A DNA stretch of 39,044 nucleotides. It comes from Candidatus Neomarinimicrobiota bacterium (lineage in GTDB: Bacteria; Fidelibacterota; Fidelibacteria; Fidelibacterales; Fidelibacteraceae). The notes under the pieces are model-generated. The model was not told the DNA's origin and searched no databases. It worked only from the letters and a program-made list of their open reading frames with translations. The translations under genes were made by a program, and so were the position numbers. The DNA lies in contig JAGGVO010000055.1 of NCBI GenBank assembly GCA_021157965.1, positions 1-39,044 on the forward strand, read 5' to 3'. Shown here piece by piece: positions 7,765 to 16,305 of this stretch. The first letter of the stretch is position 1; each line of letters starts with the position of its first letter.

Positions 7765-8246
7765 AAAAAATCACCATCCTCATGATCACCCTGCTCACCG
7801 TAACAACGGTCTGGGCCCAGGGAATGGGCAAGATGCAGGGAATGAAAAGCGGACAACCGGGAACGGGAATGATGATACAAGAGCGACTGAATCTGACCGA
7901 TGAACAGGTTACAAAACTTCAGGAACTCCGGCTGGATCATCAGAAGGAAGTGATTCCTTATCACAGCGACCTGAAAATCAAAATGCTCGAATTGCGGGAA
8001 ATGATTACAAAAGGTGAAAGTGAAAAGGCGCTGCTGAAAAAAAACAAGGAAATCAATGAGATAAAAACCAAACTCAGCGATCTTCGTTTGAAACACCAAT
8101 TGAAAGTCCGGGAAATCGTTGGCAAGGAAAACTACAAGCTCATGGGAATCGGGCATCGAGCCAAAGGAGCCGGCATGGGTAATCGCTTCATGGGCGGACC
8201 CAAAGGGTTCGGCAGACACGGAAGAGGACACGACTGGGACGATTAA
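7761..8246 (+). CDS. Spy/CpxP-like periplasmic protein (second copy, Gly/Met-rich)
   Basis: A 161-residue exported protein with a signal peptide (about 1-20, cleavage near VWA/QGMGK). It has a Gly/Met-rich linker (GMGKMQGMKS), a LTDEQ motif of the LTxxQ family, a long Lys/Glu-rich helical region (about 45-125), and a Gly/His/Arg-rich tail (FGRHGRGHDWDD). It is translationally coupled to the previous gene. The two proteins differ enough to be separate partners rather than a recent duplication. An intrinsic terminator follows, so it closes the sigma-factor operon. Confidence 0.75.
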   Translation: MKKITILMITLLTVTTVWAQGMGKMQGMKSGQPGTGMMIQERLNLTDEQVTKLQELRLDHQKEVIPYHSDLKIKMLELREMITKGESEKALLKKNKEINEIKTKLSDLRLKHQLKVREIVGKENYKLMGIGHRAKGAGMGNRFMGGPKGFGRHGRGHDWDD

Positions 8247-8266
8247 ATTCTCACCTACATACCCGG

Positions 8267-8300
8267 AAAAGGCGATCTCATCAGACCGCCTTTTCTTTTA
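8267..8300 (+). terminator. Rho-independent terminator after the sigma/Spy operon
   Basis: AAAAGGCG (8267-8274) and CGCCTTTT (8287-8294) form an eight-pair stem with a 12-base loop, followed by CTTTTA. It lies 20 bases after the stop of the second Spy-like gene and separates that operon from nadC. Confidence 0.75.
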
Positions 8301-8383
8301 CCTGAACAAATTACATTCCTTCTGATCTTTTATCCTCCTGCAAGATTTATTAAATTGATTCGATAAAAAAACAGGATTTTATC

Positions 8384-9238
8384 ATGATGAATATGTTCAT
8401 GGAAACTTCTTCTCTGGAATCGATGATCGGTGATGCACTGGCAGAGGATATTCAGGACGGTGACATCACATGTGAGGCACTGGATATTCATCATGCGGCT
8501 GAAGCACACATTGTGTCTAAACAACATGGGATTTTATCCGGTATTAACGTTGCCCGCAAGGTCTTTCAATTTTTGGACCCCGACCTTTCGGTCATTTGTC
8601 TGAAAGAGGACGGGGACACCCTTCATTCCGGAGAGAAGGTCCTGACGTTAAAAGGCTCCGCGTCCTCAATTCTTTCGGCCGAACGGACTGCTTTGAATTT
8701 TATGGGTCACCTTTCCGGCATTGCCACTCTCACCCGTGCCTTTGTCCGGGAAATTTCACATACAAAGTGCCGTATATTAGACACCCGAAAAACAACACCC
8801 CTGTTCCGGTCCCTGGAGAAATATGCCGTGACCTGCGGCGGGGGAAATAACCACCGGGGCGGACTGTGGGACATGATTCTGATCAAAGAAAACCATATCC
8901 GGGCAACAGGTGATCTTGAAATCGCCCTGAAAAAAGCTCTGGCATGGAATCAGAAAAGACCCAATCCTGTCAAAACAGAAATTGAGGTGACACACCTTGA
9001 AGAGTTTCAGAAAGCCTGCGCTTATCCCGTCGATATGATCATGCTGGATCATTTTTCCCTTGAGGACATGAAGGAAGCCGTCCGTATGTGTCCGGCTTCC
9101 ATCGCCCTTGAAGCCTCCGGAAATGTAACCCTGAAAACAGTCCGGGCCATTGCGGAAACAGGTGTCCACTTTATTTCATCCGGTTCTCTCACCCATTCGG
9201 CACCCCAGTTTGATTTTAGCTTGTTATTTGATGAATAA
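8384..9238 (+). CDS. nadC: Nicotinate-nucleotide pyrophosphorylase (quinolinate phosphoribosyltransferase)
   Basis: A 284-residue enzyme that makes nicotinate mononucleotide, CO2 and PPi from quinolinate and PRPP in de novo NAD synthesis. Visible signatures are EDIQDGDIT near residue 22, ERTALNFMGHLSGIAT (from Glu100), DTRKTTP (from Asp133) and CGGGNNHR followed by LIKENH. The C-terminal barrel part includes ALEASGNV and ISSGSLTHSA, the phosphate-binding end. Length matches the family. AGGA is seven bases before ATG 8384; a second ATG follows directly. It stands alone here: no nadA or nadB is in the window, and it is bounded by a terminator upstream. Confidence 0.97.
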   Translation: MMNMFMETSSLESMIGDALAEDIQDGDITCEALDIHHAAEAHIVSKQHGILSGINVARKVFQFLDPDLSVICLKEDGDTLHSGEKVLTLKGSASSILSAERTALNFMGHLSGIATLTRAFVREISHTKCRILDTRKTTPLFRSLEKYAVTCGGGNNHRGGLWDMILIKENHIRATGDLEIALKKALAWNQKRPNPVKTEIEVTHLEEFQKACAYPVDMIMLDHFSLEDMKEAVRMCPASIALEASGNVTLKTVRAIAETGVHFISSGSLTHSAPQFDFSLLFDE

Positions 9239-9325
9239 ATGTGAGTCTATGGGATATCCCGGCACTGCTTTATAGCATTCAAATAGTTCATGGGCTCATA
9301 CGTTAGAAAATTGGAGGATAGTAAT

Positions 9326-11821
9326 ATGAAAAGATTGATGACTTTGGTGGGAATTATAGGTTTACTGACAACACTGAACGGACAAGTTCGATTTGAAACC
9401 CATGAAACGACACAATTCGGGCCTGGAATGGTGTATAAACGCATCGTCGCCCCGAAAGTCCCCTGGAGTCTGGATGTAGTTGAAATAGATCTGACCCATC
9501 CGGCTGTATCCGTAGAGACAGCCAAAGCCAATGATCAAATCAACGGATATGAAACAACCAGCTCCATGGCAGCGCGGAAAAGTTATGAGGGTCATCAGGT
9601 TTTGGCTGCTGTCAATGGGGACTTCTACGGTTCAGGGGGGATTCCCATTAATCCTCAGGTCGCTGAAGGACAAATTGTCCGCGCTCACACAACCCCCCGA
9701 AGCAATCTTGCCGTCACAGAAAACAATAAACCGTTTATCAGCATTATTCAATTCTCCGGGAGCGTCATAAAAGACACCCTGACCAATCCGGTCCACAGAG
9801 CGAACGATATCCGCTATACCGATGAACTGGTTTTTTATAACAGCTTTTACGGCTCCAACACAGGCACCAATGAATGGGGAACGGAAATCCGGGTTGAACT
9901 GGCGGAAGGTTCCCGCTGGGCTGTCAACGATACCCTGACTGTCATTGCCCGTGAAAAACGCATGAATGTGGGAAGTATGGCCATTCCGAAAGGAGAAGGC
10001 GTATTGTCCGGCCACGGCACATCCAAAACCTGGCTGGAAAATTATGTGTCGGTGGGTGATACGCTTCAACTGATCCTGAATATGACACCCGGTCTGCCCA
10101 ACGTTACCGCCCTCATGGGGGCCTATCCCCGAATTGTGAAAAACGGACAAAATTATGCCGTACAGGGTTATACAGAAGAGGGAGGTCCCAGTCATGCACC
10201 GGACCGGCATCCCCGGACAGCCGGCGGATTTTCGGAAGACAGTACAAAATTTTTTCTGGTGACTGTCGATGGACGGTCTTCTCACAGCATCGGAATGAAT
10301 CTGACACAACTGGCGGATTTTTTGATTCAGGAACTGGGAGTTTATCAGGCGGTAAATTTCGACGGCGGGGGCTCAACCACCATGATTGTGCGGAATGAAG
10401 TTAAAAACACACCTTCCGACGGAGGGGAACGGTCTGTTGCCAATGCCGTGCTCGTTGTGTCATCTGCCGATAAGGATACAGTGTTGAATACGATTCAAAT
10501 AAGCCCCGATTATCTGCGCCTTTTTAAAGGCAATGTGAAAGCCCTGAAAACCACGGGCTGGAGCAGACACTTTGATCCGTTGGCACTAAACCCTGAAAAA
10601 CTGATATATCAGGTCGATGAACGCCTGGGTTCAATCAATGAAAACTTCCAGTTTATTGCAGAAGGTGTCGCGGACAGCGGATACATTTATGTGAATTATG
10701 AAGGGTTCAAAGATTCGGCTTTTATCTATCTGAAAAAAATCGATTTGATCCGTTTGGCACCGGACCAGGTTGTAACCGACAACACCCGTCCCCTTACCCT
10801 GACCATACAGGCAGTGGACGAAGATGGCATAACACAGGATATCCCACCCACGGACTATATTTTTACGTCTCTGAATCCGGAAATCGGATCGGTGGATTCC
10901 ACAGGTGTTTTCAGGGGACTCGCTGAAGGCTTCTGCCAGGTTACAGCACGTTACGGAACGCTTGCAGATACTGTCACCATAGAGGTTCAGATCGGATCCG
11001 GCCGGCTTATCCTGGACGAATTATCATCCGTAGGCGGATGGACCTTAGACGGGCTGTTAATCAACAAAGAAAGTTGTCAAATATCATTCGACAGCACCCG
11101 GGGAATTTCAGGAGACGGATGTATGAGAGTGGACTATGCCTTCACTGCGTCGAATACCGAGCGTAGTTACCTGTATCTGAAAAAATCCATTCCCATTTAT
11201 GCCGTACCCAAAGCCATTGAAGCCGATTTCAAATCCGACGGTTATCGCCACCGCATCTATTTTGTCGTCAGTGACGACAACGGTGAATACTTCCGAACTT
11301 ACGTCCCCGGCGATCAGAAGGATTCAACCCAATTTGTCACCGTTCAGGGACTTACAGAAAATTTCGGTCCCCTCGAAGCAGGATTTGCTTTCAACTACCC
11401 CATACAATTCGAAGAAATTCGTATCCGGCTGGGTATCAGCGAAGGAATTGGCGTGGTAAATTCCGGTTCCCTCTATTTTGATGACCTGAGAATTTTATAC
11501 CCGGATTACGTCCACACAATCCCCCTTGATGAGAAAAACATGCCTGAGACCTTAACTCTTTCACAAAATTATCCCAACCCTTTTAACCCGGTTACACATA
11601 TCCGCTACACTCTTCCGGAAAAGGGGCATGTCTCACTCATCCTCTATGATATTCGCGGTCATGAAATTGCCAGACTCATAGACAGTGAACAAGGTGCCGG
11701 CAATTATGAGTATGAACTGGATACGTCTGTTTTAAATAAACCCTTGTCGTCAGGTATTTATATTTACCGTCTGACCAACGGGAACCGCCAGATATCACGT
11801 AAACTACTCCTGCTAAAATAA
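9326..11821 (+). CDS. Secreted phosphodiester glycosidase (NAGPA)-domain protein with type IX tail, paralogue 1
   Basis: An 831-residue secreted protein. A signal peptide (about 1-20) leads to a NAGPA domain (PF09992, about 60-385) with AVNGDFYG, RHPRTAGGFS, LVTVDGRSS and NFDGGGSTTMI, the conserved acid-rich active-site motifs. A Big-like Ig domain follows (SLNPEIGSVDSTGVFRGLAE), then a beta-sandwich that may bind carbohydrate, and a C-terminal NYPNPFNPVTHI tail with an FlgD-like fold that routes proteins to type IX secretion in FCB bacteria. The family cleaves sugar-1-phosphate phosphodiesters. I start at 9326 because GGAGGA (9313-9318) precedes it and the signal peptide begins there; the frame extends to 9290. 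The paralogue starts 12 bases after its stop. Confidence 0.88.
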   Translation: MKRLMTLVGIIGLLTTLNGQVRFETHETTQFGPGMVYKRIVAPKVPWSLDVVEIDLTHPAVSVETAKANDQINGYETTSSMAARKSYEGHQVLAAVNGDFYGSGGIPINPQVAEGQIVRAHTTPRSNLAVTENNKPFISIIQFSGSVIKDTLTNPVHRANDIRYTDELVFYNSFYGSNTGTNEWGTEIRVELAEGSRWAVNDTLTVIAREKRMNVGSMAIPKGEGVLSGHGTSKTWLENYVSVGDTLQLILNMTPGLPNVTALMGAYPRIVKNGQNYAVQGYTEEGGPSHAPDRHPRTAGGFSEDSTKFFLVTVDGRSSHSIGMNLTQLADFLIQELGVYQAVNFDGGGSTTMIVRNEVKNTPSDGGERSVANAVLVVSSADKDTVLNTIQISPDYLRLFKGNVKALKTTGWSRHFDPLALNPEKLIYQVDERLGSINENFQFIAEGVADSGYIYVNYEGFKDSAFIYLKKIDLIRLAPDQVVTDNTRPLTLTIQAVDEDGITQDIPPTDYIFTSLNPEIGSVDSTGVFRGLAEGFCQVTARYGTLADTVTIEVQIGSGRLILDELSSVGGWTLDGLLINKESCQISFDSTRGISGDGCMRVDYAFTASNTERSYLYLKKSIPIYAVPKAIEADFKSDGYRHRIYFVVSDDNGEYFRTYVPGDQKDSTQFVTVQGLTENFGPLEAGFAFNYPIQFEEIRIRLGISEGIGVVNSGSLYFDDLRILYPDYVHTIPLDEKNMPETLTLSQNYPNPFNPVTHIRYTLPEKGHVSLILYDIRGHEIARLIDSEQGAGNYEYELDTSVLNKPLSSGIYIYRLTNGNRQISRKLLLLK

Positions 11822-11833
11822 AAGGAAGTCAAC

Positions 11834-14356
11834 ATGAGAAAAATTTTTCTGGGTGTTCTTATCCTGCTGACAGGAACCTGTCCCCTTATCTCAGAACATC
11901 ATTTTATTACTCTTTCCACAACCCGGGTGGGTCCCGGAGCAATTCACCGAAAAATCATTGAACCCACCGTACCGTGGACCCTCGATGTGCTGGAGCTGGA
12001 TATGACCCGGGCACCGGGTTTCACTCAACCCTATACTGAAATTCATGCGGTAAAAATCGGGGTAAAATCCCAAACTCACACTGTTTCATCCTATGCGGCA
12101 GAATATGGAGAAAGGGCCATCGGAGCCATAAACGGGGATTATTTTAATGCAAGCGGCAGCATTAATAACCAGGTTTTCGACGGCATCATGGTAAAGGAAG
12201 AAAATCTCAATCCGGCAGATCCGGTATACTGGTCCGCCTTCAGCCTGAACCGGGATAATAAACCGGCTATTTCAACCAACCGGTTTCATGCCTGGATTAC
12301 AAACGGGACCGACACATTAAACATCCATGGCATAAACCGGACATCCGGCGGGGATGAAATCATTCTTTACAACCGGTTTTATGGTTCAAATCCTCCGGCC
12401 GTTTCATCAGGTTACGGGCTTCTTGTAAAACCCTCTGATACAGGTAACGGCTGGCAGATAAACGCAGAAGTTATCTGTCAGGTATGGGCGGTAAGTCCCA
12501 ATCCTTCGTCATTAACTCTAAGCGACACAATGGCCGTTATATCGGCAACAGGTACCCAGGCGGCAGCCTTGGAGGCTCTGGCAAGCAGCGGTGAGACCGT
12601 CAGCATTTGGCTTGGCCTGGATGGCGCCCTGGCGAATACAATCCAGCTGATCGGGGGATTTCCACGGATTGTGAAAGACGGCCAAAACCGGGCTCTGGAG
12701 GGATACCGCGAAGAAGGCGGTAGTGCAACCTTTGCCACAGATTACCATCCCAGGACGGCTGTCGGTTTTTCCGCAGATAGTACCCGTGTCTTTTTTATAA
12801 CGGTCGACGGCCGCCAGTCCTTCAGCCGGGGAATGAGTCTGCCCGAATTAGCCGATTTTATGATATCGCAGGGTGTAGCCTGGGGTATGAATCTTGACGG
12901 CGGCGGCTCAACGGAAATGTGGGTCAGAGGAAACATTGAAAACAGTCCCTCCGACGGCAGGGAACGATCCGTTGTGAATGCCCTGGTGGCGGTAAGCAAT
13001 ATTCCGCCGGGTGAAAAATTGGCCCATATTCAGATCCGTCCCGATTATCACAATTTATTTTACCACGAAACCCTCTCATTCAAAGCCGGCGGATGGACCT
13101 CAAACTTTTTCCCATCGGACATCGCACCGGAAAATATTCGTTTCTATTCAACTGACACCACACTTATAAAACAGGTTTCCGACAACACTTTTGAAGTTTT
13201 GGGCTTTGATACAACGGTATGTATCATCTCTGAATATGAAACAGGCAGCCTTACTCTGAAAGATACAGCCTCCATCCGTATGAAACAGGCCACCGGCATC
13301 GCCCTCTCCCCTGCCCTGGCCATGGCTGATACCATCAACCCACTGAATTTTAAGGTCCGTATCTATGATGAATGGAATATAGCCCACAGCATCCCCGGTA
13401 CAGAATACCATTGGCGTGTGACAGATCCTGATGTGGGACAGATTGATTCCACCGGGACTTTTTATGGAATCAGCGAAGGGGTGACCGATGTGATTGCCTG
13501 TTTTAAAGACTGGTCCGATACGGCCCGGGTAACCGTAAAAATATGCGAAGGAACCGTCGTTCTTGATCCCATGGATCAAATCAGCGGATGGCAGGTTTCC
13601 GGTGATTTTATCGATATGGATTCCACAAAGATCAGTATTGAACCCTCACCTTTGGGGGACAGGGACGCCGTAATCCGGGCGGATTACGGATTTATCCGCC
13701 TGAGTACTGAACGAAGCTGGCTCTACCTGAATACGGATATTTTTGTCAACGGCATTCCCGATTCCTTTGTAGTAGATATCCTCTCCGACGGAGAAAGACA
13801 TAAGCTGTATCTGATTGTGGAGGATGTAAACGGAAATCTCTTCAGAACCTACGTTTCCGATTACGCCATGAATGCTACGCAATTTGTACCCATGGCCTTT
13901 CCATCTGACAAATTATCGGCAGTAGACGGCGATTATGAAATCACCTGGCCTGTCCGGATCAAACAGATACAAGTCCGCCTGGGGACCACCGTGGGTGCAG
14001 ATGAAATGGCAACGGGTACCTTGTGGTTTGACAATCTCCGTGTCATATATCCGCCGGTCACATCTATTGATAATCCGGGCGTTACAATCCCTGATACGCC
14101 GGTCCTCTATCCCAACTATCCTAATCCCTTTAACCCGGAAACCACTTTGTCATTCTCCATTCCCAAAGCGCAACAGGTCTCCCTCACGATTTACAATGTC
14201 CGGGGAGAAGAAATAACGACACTTCTGAACAACTTCTTAGAGGCCGGTACCTACAGCATTCCCTTTAATGCTTCACACTACAGCTCGGGCATCTATATCT
14301 GTAAGATGACTGCCGGAGGAGTCATAAAAACCCGCAAAATGGCGCTAATAAAATGA
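11834..14356 (+). CDS. Secreted phosphodiester glycosidase (NAGPA)-domain protein with type IX tail, paralogue 2
   Basis: An 840-residue paralogue with the same architecture: signal peptide (about 1-20), NAGPA domain, Big-like domain (DPDVGQIDSTGTFYGISEG), beta-sandwich and a C-terminal NYPNPFNPETTLSF tail ending KTRKMALIK. Active-site motifs are retained as AINGDYFN, YHPRTAVGFS, FITVDGRQS and NLDGGGSTEMW. Identity between the two is moderate and spread over the full length, so the duplication is old and both copies look functional. AAAGGAAG precedes the start. The two are likely cotranscribed and secreted together. They may differ in linkage preference, since the segment after the signal peptide contains an insertion relative to paralogue 1. 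The substrate is unknown. Confidence 0.88.
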   Translation: MRKIFLGVLILLTGTCPLISEHHFITLSTTRVGPGAIHRKIIEPTVPWTLDVLELDMTRAPGFTQPYTEIHAVKIGVKSQTHTVSSYAAEYGERAIGAINGDYFNASGSINNQVFDGIMVKEENLNPADPVYWSAFSLNRDNKPAISTNRFHAWITNGTDTLNIHGINRTSGGDEIILYNRFYGSNPPAVSSGYGLLVKPSDTGNGWQINAEVICQVWAVSPNPSSLTLSDTMAVISATGTQAAALEALASSGETVSIWLGLDGALANTIQLIGGFPRIVKDGQNRALEGYREEGGSATFATDYHPRTAVGFSADSTRVFFITVDGRQSFSRGMSLPELADFMISQGVAWGMNLDGGGSTEMWVRGNIENSPSDGRERSVVNALVAVSNIPPGEKLAHIQIRPDYHNLFYHETLSFKAGGWTSNFFPSDIAPENIRFYSTDTTLIKQVSDNTFEVLGFDTTVCIISEYETGSLTLKDTASIRMKQATGIALSPALAMADTINPLNFKVRIYDEWNIAHSIPGTEYHWRVTDPDVGQIDSTGTFYGISEGVTDVIACFKDWSDTARVTVKICEGTVVLDPMDQISGWQVSGDFIDMDSTKISIEPSPLGDRDAVIRADYGFIRLSTERSWLYLNTDIFVNGIPDSFVVDILSDGERHKLYLIVEDVNGNLFRTYVSDYAMNATQFVPMAFPSDKLSAVDGDYEITWPVRIKQIQVRLGTTVGADEMATGTLWFDNLRVIYPPVTSIDNPGVTIPDTPVLYPNYPNPFNPETTLSFSIPKAQQVSLTIYNVRGEEITTLLNNFLEAGTYSIPFNASHYSSGIYICKMTAGGVIKTRKMALIK

Positions 14357-14416
14357 ATACTGAATACTGAATGCTGAGTGCTGAATTGAATGAATAATGA
14401 ATGAATTTGGGTTGAG
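14354..14416. repeat. Heptamer tract (TGAATAC) starting in a stop codon
   Basis: The TGA stop of paralogue 2 is the first three bases of a heptamer run: TGAATAC twice, TGAATGC, TGAGTGC, TGAATTG, AATGAAT twice, then decay. The tract fills the first half of the gap between convergent genes. Confidence 0.8.
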
Positions 14417-14440
14417 TGGGTCAATTAACGCACCTATCCA

Positions 14441-14496
14441 AACTCTCAACTCAAAACTCCAACTCACTACTCATCACTCTCCACTCTCAACTCATT
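14441..14496. repeat. Heptamer tract (ACTCNNN) running into the AGE stop codon
   Basis: Eight units in phase: AACTCTC, AACTCAA, AACTCCA, ACTCACT, ACTCATC, ACTCTCC, ACTCTCA, ACTCATT. The last overlaps the stop of the minus-strand AGE gene at 14492. Together with 14354-14416 it occupies most of the intergenic space. Confidence 0.8.
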
Positions 14497-16294
14497 TCAT
14501 CATTACCATCGTTCTTGTTCCGGCATGTCGGCCATTTATTCTGAGCTGATACACGTAAATACCCGAAGCGACATCCCGACCGGAAGCATCGGTCCCATTC
14601 CAGGTAAAAGTCTGTTCACCGGCGGATCGTGTACATAATATCCGTTGAACAAAAGTTCCGTCCAGTTGATAAATCGTCAGTTCTGCCTGCCCTTCTTTAT
14701 CCATCGTGAACGGAATCACCGTAGTAGCATTAAACGGGTTGGGATAATTTTGCTGCAGGGCATAATGCCTGGGCCGGTATATCTCACGGGTTCCCACATA
14801 CTGTACCGTACTATCGGGAGAAAAGGTCACGGTAAACACATCTCCCGGTTCTGCGTGACTGAAATCCACAAAATCTTTTCCAAATGTTTTCCAGGATTCG
14901 CCATTTCTTTCCACGGCCGTTATCCACAGTCGGTCATCCTCAATGGCTAAGGGTTTGAGTTTCTGACAGTTCAAAGCAGATTCATGGGGGCGGAAATGAA
15001 GTGTAACGGGTCGGTTCAAATTTAACAGAGATTGATACAGATACACATAATAGGCATATTCCGACGAGTGATAGCCTGCTTTCCATCCGCCGCCTTTCCC
15101 ATCGTTTATAATGGTCCGCCCGTCATTGCTCACCTCGGCAAATACTCCTCCGTATTGATGATCCACGAGAAAGCGTGTATAAAAATGAAGGGTGGAATCG
15201 GCCATTTGCAGATAGACATCTTTTCCCGTCAGATCGTAGAGTTGCAAACCGGCCATTACCGCCTGCTGCTGTTCCCACCAGGACTTATTCCAGTTCCAGT
15301 TCGGCAGATTTGTCGAACGGTTGAAAGCTCCCCACATACCCCCGTGTTCATTGTCAAATGCATAGTCATACATATTCCCGGTAATCAATTCCGCTGCCTC
15401 CAGATAGGCTTCCTGGGGATTAAACCGGTAAAGTCTGGCCAGGCACCATGAAGCTTTATTCATGTGACCGCTGTTGCCCCATTCCTCCCGGTTGGGATCG
15501 GTGCTTCCATCTCCCCAGGAAGAACTGAAATATTCCTTGAAAAAGGGCGCATCCGGTGTAATGGTAGGAACCAGCTTTGTAAGAATCAACTCTGTCTGTT
15601 CAAGCCAGCGGGACATATACCGGCTTTCGGGGTCGTACATGGAGAAGGTTACCAGATGTGTCGTGATGGCATCTACAATGCCGTTGAAACTTTTGTCCTT
15701 GGGATAAGACCAGTTGGCATTGGCATATTCAAAATAGCCGTCATGCAAGGTATCCCACATCCTGTTTTCCAGTACATCAAAGGTTTCGTCAATCCAGCTT
15801 TTGATTTCAGGATCCCGGGTACATTCCCAGTAAGCGGTGAGGCCAAGAAGGGCATACAGGTTTTGGAAAATGGTTTTTCGGTCGTTGGGATAGGGGACCG
15901 ATCCGTCCATTTTTACCACCGTATACCACCCGCCCCGGCTTTCATCCCAGGCATGAGCCCGCATGAAACGGAGTGCCCTTTCAGCCATGTTTAAATAACT
16001 TGTATCGCCGTTCACCATAAAAATCCGGATCATGGCATAGGCATTTCGGCTTTGAGTCAGGGTGCTTGCATAATCAGCCGTACCCCACTTGGTTTCAATA
16101 TCTCCATTGCGCTTTATTTCTGTATAAAAAGCACCTTTCTCCGTGTTGAAGGTCCCTTCCCAGAACATGGCCAGACTGTCCAGATGGGGACGTGTATTTT
16201 CAGGGTCAGTCAGCCAGGGATGGGTTGGGGTATATGCATGTAAAAAAACAGCCCAAACAAAGAAAGCAGCGAATACTCCGCGAAAAAATTTCAT
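14492..16294 (-). CDS. Secreted AGE-family (N-acylglucosamine 2-epimerase-like) protein with type IX tail
   Basis: A 600-residue protein: signal peptide (about 1-20), an alpha/alpha barrel of the AGE family (about 35-435) and a C-terminal NYPNPFNATTVIPF tail with FlgD-like fold ending RTMVMMK. AGE-type motifs include LTQSRNAYAMIR, YLNMAERALRFM, GGWYTVV, NSGHMNKASWCLARL, KSWWEQQQAVMAG and WKAGYHSSEYAY. Known AGE enzymes epimerise GlcNAc/ManNAc or free sugars and are usually cytoplasmic, so an exported copy with a secretion tail is unusual; a glycan-cleaving role is possible. AAGGAG lies seven bases before the start, 11 bases after the PhoH stop, so the two are probably cotranscribed. Confidence 0.85.
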   Translation of the reverse strand: MKFFRGVFAAFFVWAVFLHAYTPTHPWLTDPENTRPHLDSLAMFWEGTFNTEKGAFYTEIKRNGDIETKWGTADYASTLTQSRNAYAMIRIFMVNGDTSYLNMAERALRFMRAHAWDESRGGWYTVVKMDGSVPYPNDRKTIFQNLYALLGLTAYWECTRDPEIKSWIDETFDVLENRMWDTLHDGYFEYANANWSYPKDKSFNGIVDAITTHLVTFSMYDPESRYMSRWLEQTELILTKLVPTITPDAPFFKEYFSSSWGDGSTDPNREEWGNSGHMNKASWCLARLYRFNPQEAYLEAAELITGNMYDYAFDNEHGGMWGAFNRSTNLPNWNWNKSWWEQQQAVMAGLQLYDLTGKDVYLQMADSTLHFYTRFLVDHQYGGVFAEVSNDGRTIINDGKGGGWKAGYHSSEYAYYVYLYQSLLNLNRPVTLHFRPHESALNCQKLKPLAIEDDRLWITAVERNGESWKTFGKDFVDFSHAEPGDVFTVTFSPDSTVQYVGTREIYRPRHYALQQNYPNPFNATTVIPFTMDKEGQAELTIYQLDGTFVQRILCTRSAGEQTFTWNGTDASGRDVASGIYVYQLRINGRHAGTRTMVMMK

Positions 16295-16305
16295 GTAAAG
16301 CTCCT

